Of a stretch of 64,000 nt of DNA, positions 58,764 through 64,000 are shown piece by piece. Under the pieces are notes generated by a model. That model made no database searches and was not told the origin of the DNA. It saw only the letters and a list, made by a program, of their open reading frames with translations. The stretch spans positions 383,054-447,053 of the forward strand of contig JBQDEV010000001.1 in NCBI GenBank assembly GCA_052084925.1, read 5' to 3'. The translations under genes and the position numbers were made by a program. Origin of the DNA: CmP2 sp052084925 (lineage in GTDB: Bacteria > Actinomycetota > Actinomycetes > Actinomycetales > Micrococcaceae). How positions within the stretch are numbered: the stretch's first letter is position 1; each line of letters begins with the position of its first letter.

Positions 58764-60218
58764 TCAGAACGCCACCACCATCGCCAGACCGTAGAGCACC
58801 ATCGACCCCAGCACCAGCGGGATCAGTCTCGAGAGCAGCCGGCCACGGGAGATCTCATGCCCCGGGGTGTCCGGACGCTGATAGGGGGACGCCAGCCGGT
58901 AAGCCAGTTCCAGGCGTGCCGGGCTGGCGATGATCGCCCAGTTCGCCGCGGAGTTCTGCACCGCCATCGCCCACAGTGGGCTCACCCCCAGTTGGGCTCC
59001 GGCAGCCACCTGGGTGGCACCGATCATGGCGTTGGCGCCCGTGCCCGAGGCGGTGATGTACCCGGAGAGTCCGGCCACCATCGGCATCAAGAACAAGTAG
59101 ACCGGGCCCAGCAGCGCCAGCGATTCGGCGAGCACTGCTGCCAGTCCGCCGCCGGCGACGATCACCCCCAGCAGCACGTAGAGCGCGGTCGGGATGGAAA
59201 CCTGCCACCACATCAGTCCGGCCTCGCGCGGCAGCCGGCGCAGATCCCGCCGCTGGATGGGCAGGAAGGTCAGCGCCGCGAGCGCGGCGAGAGTCGACCA
59301 CAGCGCCGGCGACGAGATGATCTCGCCGAACGCGCCCAGCTCGAGATTGCGGTAGAGCATCTGCCCGGAGATGGTGCCGGCCAGCAACGAGACGTACGGC
59401 ACCAGGGAGAGCCCCGGTCCGGGCGTCAGCCGCCCGCGGCGGATGATCAGCAGCCAGATGATCGCCACCAGCAGGGTTGCCGTCGCGCCGGCGACGGCCG
59501 TGCCGAGCAGGAAGTTCGCCCCCAGCACTAGCAGCCACAGCCCCACCCCGGAGCTGACACCGATGCCGCACCATCCTGCGAATTCTTTCCATGTCGCTTT
59601 CGACGACGTCGCCTCGTGGGCGGCGTGGCCCGCGATGACGGCAGCGGCCACTCCGGAGGCGAGGAATGCGATCAGGTTGAACACGCCCGAGGCCAGACCC
59701 AGGTCGTTCATCGAGACCCCGGCGATGTTGGCGCCCAGCAGCGTCCCCGGCCCCATGGATCCCCAGGGGCCGATCATCAGGCCCACCAGGGTGAGCAGTG
59801 CGGCCCGGTAGGGCGTGAACCCGAAGGAGAGTAACAGCGGCAGCCCGATGAGCACGGAGACACCGAATCCGGTCACGGTCTCCAGGAACGGCACCACCCC
59901 GTGGGCCATCAGCATCGCCGAGGCCACGGTGGGACCTCCGGCCGAGAGCCAACCTGCCAGTCGCCGCTGAGCTCCCGTGCGGTCCATCACCCGAGAGAGC
60001 AGCACCCCGCCGCCGATGATCGCGAGCACCTTGACTAGGGTCCAGAAGGATCCGTTCCAGGCCTCCACCAGATCGCCGCGCGGGGCGTGGAAATAGAAGA
60101 CGGCGATCAGCCCGGCACTCAGCGTGCCCAGCAGCGGAGGGATCGCAGCAGGGATGCGCGGCAGAGGCAGTAGTCCGAGAGTAATCAGGATCGGCAGCAC
60201 CGCCATGAACACTGACAC
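58764..60218 (-). CDS. LctP-family (L-lactate permease-like) transporter
   Basis: 484-residue permease with about twelve to fourteen helices. FLETVTGFGVSVLIGLPLLLSFGF (about 110-133) and SGYITASGTGANAMIGATQVAAG (about 385-407) are the two conserved LctP/GntP-like motifs. It lies directly upstream of the GntR gene on the same strand, so it may carry the compound sensed there, a carboxylate such as lactate, glycolate or a hydroxyproline product. GTG start with AAAGGAG. Confidence 0.83.
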   Translation of the reverse strand: MSVFMAVLPILITLGLLPLPRIPAAIPPLLGTLSAGLIAVFYFHAPRGDLVEAWNGSFWTLVKVLAIIGGGVLLSRVMDRTGAQRRLAGWLSAGGPTVASAMLMAHGVVPFLETVTGFGVSVLIGLPLLLSFGFTPYRAALLTLVGLMIGPWGSMGPGTLLGANIAGVSMNDLGLASGVFNLIAFLASGVAAAVIAGHAAHEATSSKATWKEFAGWCGIGVSSGVGLWLLVLGANFLLGTAVAGATATLLVAIIWLLIIRRGRLTPGPGLSLVPYVSLLAGTISGQMLYRNLELGAFGEIISSPALWSTLAALAALTFLPIQRRDLRRLPREAGLMWWQVSIPTALYVLLGVIVAGGGLAAVLAESLALLGPVYLFLMPMVAGLSGYITASGTGANAMIGATQVAAGAQLGVSPLWAMAVQNSAANWAIIASPARLELAYRLASPYQRPDTPGHEISRGRLLSRLIPLVLGSMVLYGLAMVVAF

Positions 60219-60271
60219 GCTGCTGCTCCTTTGGACGACACGACGAACCGGGCCGATAGATCACTGTGAGA

Positions 60272-60287
60272 ACGACGATACCGTCGT
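60272..60287. promoter_or_regulatory. Inverted repeat ACGACG-N4-CGTCGT before the permease gene
   Basis: Perfect 6-bp arms, 54 bases upstream of the permease start. Possible operator; unlike the TGTGATCACA sites in sequence. Confidence 0.3.
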
Positions 60288-60329
60288 CAGATCAGCATAG
60301 ACCCGCGTGCACGCGCAAGCATTCAGATG

Positions 60330-61391
60330 TCAGTCATTCCGTTGCCGTGTGAGTTTTCGCCGCCCGGACGCCCACACGCCCGCTAGCCACGCCTGGATCG
60401 TCACCCACGTCCCGCCGGAGACCAGCACCGCATCGGCAGAGGCCATGATCCCGGAGAAGAACGGTAATCCCATGACGACCGCGATCCCCAAGTGCATTCC
60501 GCAGATTCCGATCAAGGCGAGCCTACGCGTGATCCGGTGGAACAGCATGAAGGGGAAGGCGATTTGGATGATGACGGTGAAGTACGTGACCAGAGTGACA
60601 ACCCAGGAGTTCGCCGTGATCAGGTCCGAGAGCCAGGGGAAAGTTCCATAGAAGGCGGACTGAATCGGGTAGTAGACGGCGGTCCCGTCCTGCCACAATC
60701 CCCCTTGGACCTTGTAGATGCCCGCTTCAAAATACACCAGGCAGAGCTGGCCAACGACCATACACAATCCGAGGTTGTGCAGAATCGTTCCGGTCTCGGT
60801 TTCCTTGCGGACCTTCCCGCGGCGCTTCCGCAACCAGTCGTCCACCGACCATCGCCGGGAGAGGTCGACGAAAATCAGATAGATGAGCATAATGCGGAAG
60901 AAGTAGTTTCCGCCGTCAGAGATCGGCGTGTTCTGCGCGTTGATCGCTGTGTAGAAGATGAACAGCAGCGGGGTGACCCACCGGGTTTGGAATCCGAGGA
61001 GGAACGCAGCCGCCAGCATCAGGGCGATGCCGTACCAAAGCATGAAGAACCCGGTGCCTGCGCCTTCGAGAGCGTTCAACGGCCACCAGTAGCCCAACAC
61101 GTCCCGGTACGGTGCCCAATAGGCTGAGCCCGGGCCCCAGATTCTGGTGGCTTCCGGAATATTGAGTACCAACCAGCCGAGAATCAGCACCCCGGAGGCC
61201 ATGCGCATGACCGCGAAGCCATAGTCGGCATGTCTCTCACCCGTGAACCAGGCATAGACCCAGTCCCAGAGTCGACGCGGTGCATCGCGGCGATCTCGGA
61301 CGAATCGGCGAATAGAGGGCACCTGACGCTGATCATGCGTTGTGACGGGTCCACGGGTGCGGGGCCTGAATGTTTCTGTCGTCGTGCTCAT
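60330..61391 (-). CDS. HTTM-domain (vitamin K gamma-carboxylase-like) membrane protein
   Basis: 353 residues. After a basic N-terminus of about 45 residues comes the HTTM region with about seven helices: YGFAVMRMASGVLILGWLVL, GPGSAYWAPYRDVL, LLFIFYTAINAQNTPISDGGNYFFRIMLIYLIFVDL, LCMVVGQLCLVYFEAGIYKVQGGLWQDGTAVYYPIQ. HTTM proteins share the membrane fold of vitamin-K-dependent gamma-glutamyl carboxylase; bacterial members are mostly untested. Start at 61391 overlaps the stop of the DUF5819 gene (ATGA), so the two act together. Confidence 0.82.
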   Translation of the reverse strand: MSTTTETFRPRTRGPVTTHDQRQVPSIRRFVRDRRDAPRRLWDWVYAWFTGERHADYGFAVMRMASGVLILGWLVLNIPEATRIWGPGSAYWAPYRDVLGYWWPLNALEGAGTGFFMLWYGIALMLAAAFLLGFQTRWVTPLLFIFYTAINAQNTPISDGGNYFFRIMLIYLIFVDLSRRWSVDDWLRKRRGKVRKETETGTILHNLGLCMVVGQLCLVYFEAGIYKVQGGLWQDGTAVYYPIQSAFYGTFPWLSDLITANSWVVTLVTYFTVIIQIAFPFMLFHRITRRLALIGICGMHLGIAVVMGLPFFSGIMASADAVLVSGGTWVTIQAWLAGVWASGRRKLTRQRND

Positions 61392-62128
61392 GACCAAGCA
61401 CTCACCGTCTCGTCGTCGAAGGTCAAGACATCGCGCCAACCGATGTAGGTCGTCGATCGGCTCGGCTCTTCCGGCGGATCGAAACGCTGCTCGAACGGAG
61501 TGACCGATTCTCGGATCAGCTGGATCTCGACCATCGACGGATTGTTCCATTCCGTCTGGGCGTAGAGAGAGGCATAACCGACGGCCGCTTCTTCCAGCCT
61601 CAGATAACTGCGCATCGTCTGCAGTTGACCTGAAGAATACTGTTCAGCGGCTTCTGCTGAATCGAGGTCGACGCCGAAGGTCGGAGCACCCAGGATAGCG
61701 GGTTCTTCGACCTGCTGACGCTGTTCTTCCGAGAGGCGACCGGCGGCACCCCAGACCCGCGACAGCACAGCCTTCGACTGCTTCGTCTCGCGGGTGGAGA
61801 AGATGTTTCCCGTCATGCCTGCCATTTCTTCGGCCGTCACATTGCGCCATTCTGTGAATTCCGCACCGGAACTGGAACCACCTGCACAGACATCCGCCTC
61901 CGAGAGACACGCTCGAACGGTGAAGTATTCGTCCTGCGAGTACGGTCCAGGGGCGAACAAATTCCACCCTTGATCAAGCGGGCCGAGGAAGTATCGGTTC
62001 AGTGCTGGCTGAAGCGAAGACTTAATCGGTGTGTCCGGACCCGTGAAGGCCAATGTTGCGCCAAGGTGTGCTGCACCGATCAAGGCGCCGACACTCAGTA
62101 CCGCAATAGATGCGGCCTTTTTCTTCAC
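61388..62128 (-). CDS. DUF5819-family secreted/membrane-anchored protein
   Basis: 246 residues. One N-terminal hydrophobic helix (KKKAASIAVLSVGALIGAAHLGATLAF) acts as signal anchor; the rest is outside. The family signature is the segment YFLGPLDQGWNLFAPGPYSQDEYF (about 62-85). Two Cys (ACLSEADVCAG) may form a disulfide. DUF5819 genes commonly sit beside HTTM genes. GTG start at 62128 with GAGGAG 7 nt upstream. Follows the wall-anchored protein gene on the same strand, after a hairpin. Confidence 0.8.
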   Translation of the reverse strand: MKKKAASIAVLSVGALIGAAHLGATLAFTGPDTPIKSSLQPALNRYFLGPLDQGWNLFAPGPYSQDEYFTVRACLSEADVCAGGSSSGAEFTEWRNVTAEEMAGMTGNIFSTRETKQSKAVLSRVWGAAGRLSEEQRQQVEEPAILGAPTFGVDLDSAEAAEQYSSGQLQTMRSYLRLEEAAVGYASLYAQTEWNNPSMVEIQLIRESVTPFEQRFDPPEEPSRSTTYIGWRDVLTFDDETVSAWS

Positions 62129-62171
62129 GTTCGATCTCCTCAATAACGTCTGATGGCCAGAAATGGAGAAC

Positions 62172-62213
62172 GACCAAGGGAAGGACCGCATAAATGCGGG
62201 CCTTCCCTTGGCC
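62172..62213 (-). terminator. Terminator-like hairpin after wall-anchored protein gene
   Basis: A stem of about 18 bp built on CCAAGGGAAGG and CCTTCCCTTGG around the loop ATTTAT, 20 bases after the stop of the wall-protein gene and before the DUF5819 start. It separates the strongly expressed surface gene from the HTTM pair or attenuates read-through. Confidence 0.6.
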
Positions 62214-62233
62214 ATCCCCCTACCGATGAGGCA

Positions 62234-64000
62234 CTAGATACGGCTGCGCTTCCGCTGGGCAAAGGCAGCAAAGGTACCGAGACCGAGCAAGAGCAACCCG
62301 ATCGCACCAATGATCAGTGCGGACTGCGATCCAGTCGCCGCCAAAGCGGATCCGGTGCTCTGAGCGGAGCCCTGGCTGTTCTGACCGTTCGATCCCGCAC
62401 CATCGCGCCCGTCGTTTGAAGCCGCTCCATTGTTGTCAGCCGCGTTATCAGCAGTGGCTACGCCGGTGTTGTCGGCCTGGTTCTCAGCCGTATTCACCTC
62501 AGTGTTCTCGGCCGAGTTGTCAGCAGTGTTTGCCTCAGTGTTGTCAGCGTCGTTTTCAGCCGTGTTCACTTCGGTGTTCTCGGTCTGGTTGTCAGCCGTA
62601 TTCACCTCAGTGTTGTCGGCATCGTTGTCAGCCGTATTCACCTCAGTGTTGTCGGCATCGTTGTCAGCCGTATTCACGTCAGTGTTCTCAGCCTGGTTCT
62701 CAGCCGTATTCACTTCGGTGTTCTCGGCCGAGTTGTCAGCCGTATTCACCTCAGTGTTCTCAGCCTGGTTCTCAGCCGTATTCACCTCAGTGTTCTCGGC
62801 CGAGTTGTCAGCAGTGTTTGCCTCGGTGTTGTCAGCAGTGTTGTCAGCTGTCGAGTCCGTCGCAGGAACCACCCGGAAGAGGGCGAAGTCGCCCAAGTCT
62901 TCCGCAGACTCGTCCACAACAGTCACTTGGTAATCGCCGACCTGCAGGGCCTGCGATTCGATGGTGTAGTCGATCTCGCCGTCGCCATCAACCCGGACTG
63001 AACCGTTCTCGTCGCCGAGGTCAGATGGCAGCTCTGTGCGCAGCGCGTACATCGAGAAGAGGTTGCTCGAAGGCAGCGCCCGCAAGTACACCGTTGCATC
63101 GGTCGACGGCGTGTAGCCGGTACCGGTCACACGAATGCCGTCCTCGGACCCTTCTTCGATGACTGATGGCGCCAGGCGAATTTCGACGTTCCGAGCCTCC
63201 TCGTTCACGGTCAGAAGTGCACTTGCAGAATTGCCAGATTCTTCATCGGTTGCGATGATGCTGATGTTTCCGAGAGCACCCAGATCCCCGGCGTTCAGTT
63301 CGAAGGAGAATTCGCCGTTGCTTCCAGCGGTGACCGTCTCCTCGATTTCAATCGTGCGTCCCTCGTCGGAGAGTACTTCAGCAATGAAAGTTACTTCGCC
63401 GCCTGGGGTGAACCCTCCACCATAAATGGTCGTAACTCCGTCTGGAGTGACGATCGAAGGCGCAAGATCAATAGAACCGTTCCAGGCTCGTTCATTGACG
63501 ACGAGCGTCTGCCGGGCCACCTTGCCGGTCACCGGATCGGTGACAGCGACCACGTAAACGCCGGCTTCGATCTCGTCAGTCTCCATTGTGGAGACAAATT
63601 CACCATTGGCATCAACCTGAATACTGTCGAGGTCGATAGCGTCGCCGCCACCAACTGGCCGCAGGCTAACGGATACCTCTGCTTCAGGAGTGAAGCCGAA
63701 GCCGCTTACGGCAACGTCGTCACCACGTTCAACCTGGTTCGGAGAAACCAGGATCTCTGGCCGCTCCGTGTTGTCCGCGGTGTTATCTGCAGTGTTATCG
63801 GCGGTGTTGACCTCAGTGTTCTCAGCCGTGTTCACCTCAGTGTTGGCCTCGGTGTTGTCGGCGTCATTCTCAGACTGATTGTCAGCCGTGTTCACCTCAG
63901 TGTTCTCAGCGTCGTTGTCCGCTGTGTTCACCTCGGTATTGACTTCAGTGTTGTCGGCGTCGTTATCAGCCGTGTTCACCTCAGTGTTGACCTCGGTGTT
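62234..64000 (-). CDS. Wall-anchored surface protein with Asn-tetrapeptide repeats, N-terminus off window
   Basis: At least 588 residues; the frame is open through the window end, so the true start and signal peptide lie beyond. From the visible N-side: an Asn-periodic repeat (NTEV/NTAD/NDAD), three Ig-like domains of about 95 residues each (marked by GFGFTPEAEVSV, GGGFTPGGEVTF, GTGYTPSTDATV), a second repeat block of about 34 tetrads, a Gly/Ser/Gln spacer, the sorting signal LAATG, a hydrophobic helix and the basic tail RKRSRI. LAxTG is the signal of class E sortases of actinobacteria. Probably a long acidic stalk on the cell wall. Neighbour of HTTM/DUF5819. Confidence 0.85.
   Translation of the reverse strand, partial: NTEVNTEVNTADNDADNTEVNTEVNTADNDAENTEVNTADNQSENDADNTEANTEVNTAENTEVNTADNTADNTADNTERPEILVSPNQVERGDDVAVSGFGFTPEAEVSVSLRPVGGGDAIDLDSIQVDANGEFVSTMETDEIEAGVYVVAVTDPVTGKVARQTLVVNERAWNGSIDLAPSIVTPDGVTTIYGGGFTPGGEVTFIAEVLSDEGRTIEIEETVTAGSNGEFSFELNAGDLGALGNISIIATDEESGNSASALLTVNEEARNVEIRLAPSVIEEGSEDGIRVTGTGYTPSTDATVYLRALPSSNLFSMYALRTELPSDLGDENGSVRVDGDGEIDYTIESQALQVGDYQVTVVDESAEDLGDFALFRVVPATDSTADNTADNTEANTADNSAENTEVNTAENQAENTEVNTADNSAENTEVNTAENQAENTDVNTADNDADNTEVNTADNDADNTEVNTADNQTENTEVNTAENDADNTEANTADNSAENTEVNTAENQADNTGVATADNAADNNGAASNDGRDGAGSNGQNSQGSAQSTGSALAATGSQSALIIGAIGLLLLGLGTFAAFAQRKRSRI
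62431..62853. repeat. 36-bp/12-bp nested coding repeats (C-terminal block)
   Basis: Encodes about 34 tetrads with Asn at every fourth residue, mostly grouped in threes as NTEV-NTAD-NDAD-like 12-residue units. At DNA level this is a 12-bp repeat inside a 36-bp repeat (words such as GTATTCACCTCAGTGTT recur). Confidence 0.85.
63766..64000. repeat. 12-bp nested coding repeats (N-terminal block, runs off window)
   Basis: Same Asn-tetrad repeat on the other side of the Ig-like domains, at least 19 units to the window end. Repeat expansion or assembly collapse is possible here. Confidence 0.8.

Noticed and set aside
62431..64000. Regularly spaced repeats as a possible CRISPR array
   Set aside because: The 12/36-bp units are contiguous, coding and in frame, with no unique spacers and no cas genes.
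1..64000. tRNA, rRNA, transposase or integrase genes
   Set aside because: I looked beside the islands and in all gaps and saw no cloverleaf, rRNA core or recombinase motif that I could support.

Overview
The window is high-GC, densely packed chromosomal DNA of an actinobacterium, most likely a member of Micrococcales or a close relative. The case rests on NarL-type two-component pairs, a DUF222/HNH protein, GTG/TTG starts, a class-E-type LAATG sorting signal, an HdeD-like membrane protein, and at least fifteen genes whose start codon lies 6-7 nt after a TAnnnT -10 box (leaderless transcripts). The genus cannot be fixed from the sequence alone.

Layout. 1-8.3 kb: a truncated BetT-like choline transporter, a cupin, an SRPBCC protein, a two-component system behind two bacterial-PH-domain membrane proteins, and a DUF222/HNH protein. 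8.6-13.5 kb: an alcohol/acetaldehyde oxidation module (zinc alcohol dehydrogenase, aldehyde dehydrogenase, GAF-type regulator, DUF779 protein) with a perfect CRP/GlxR-like site and a long leader hairpin before the aldehyde dehydrogenase. 13.7-20.6 kb: a TPP enzyme divergent from a CitE-like lyase, small membrane/secreted proteins, a MATE exporter and a CPBP protease. 20.6-23.3 kb: a zinc-homeostasis locus. A Zur/Fur-like palindrome lies between a CobW-like protein lacking a P-loop and a zinc-free L36 that overlaps a thioredoxin-reductase-like flavoprotein; next to it are an SmtB-type ArsR sensor and a 56-residue His-rich peptide. 23.3-27.3 kb: a heterodimeric ABC exporter.

27.4-42.8 kb mixes core and accessory DNA. 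It holds an AbiE-type toxin-antitoxin locus whose toxin is split by a frameshift at a (CG)5 tract, a thioesterase, a HEAT protein, and an AT-richer HTH/PIN module bounded by a 44-bp exact duplication of the 3' end of an aldo-keto reductase gene. Then come rlmC, a GNAT, a fused HAD-GH65 phosphorylase, a nitronate monooxygenase, and a DUF3800 gene bounded by ~125-bp direct repeats that carry the 3' end of the gene next to satD. 42.8-47.6 kb: a PNPOx protein, an aldo-keto reductase, a second two-component pair, and a winged-helix protein.

47.7-60.2 kb looks like one catabolic locus for a proline-related compound (hydroxyproline, or possibly a betaine/amine). It has a ProVWX-type betaine importer, a proline-racemase-superfamily enzyme with Ser at both catalytic Cys positions, an Ldh-family imine reductase and a P5C-reductase homologue. 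These diverge from a flavin oxidase, a DapA-like lyase/deaminase and a semialdehyde dehydrogenase; a GntR/FCD regulator and an LctP-family permease follow. Two TGTGATCACA palindromes sit in the divergent promoter region. 60.3-64.0 kb: an HTTM (gamma-carboxylase-like) membrane protein overlapping a DUF5819 gene, behind a cell-wall-anchored protein with Ig-like domains flanked by an Asn-periodic tetrapeptide repeat that runs off the window end.
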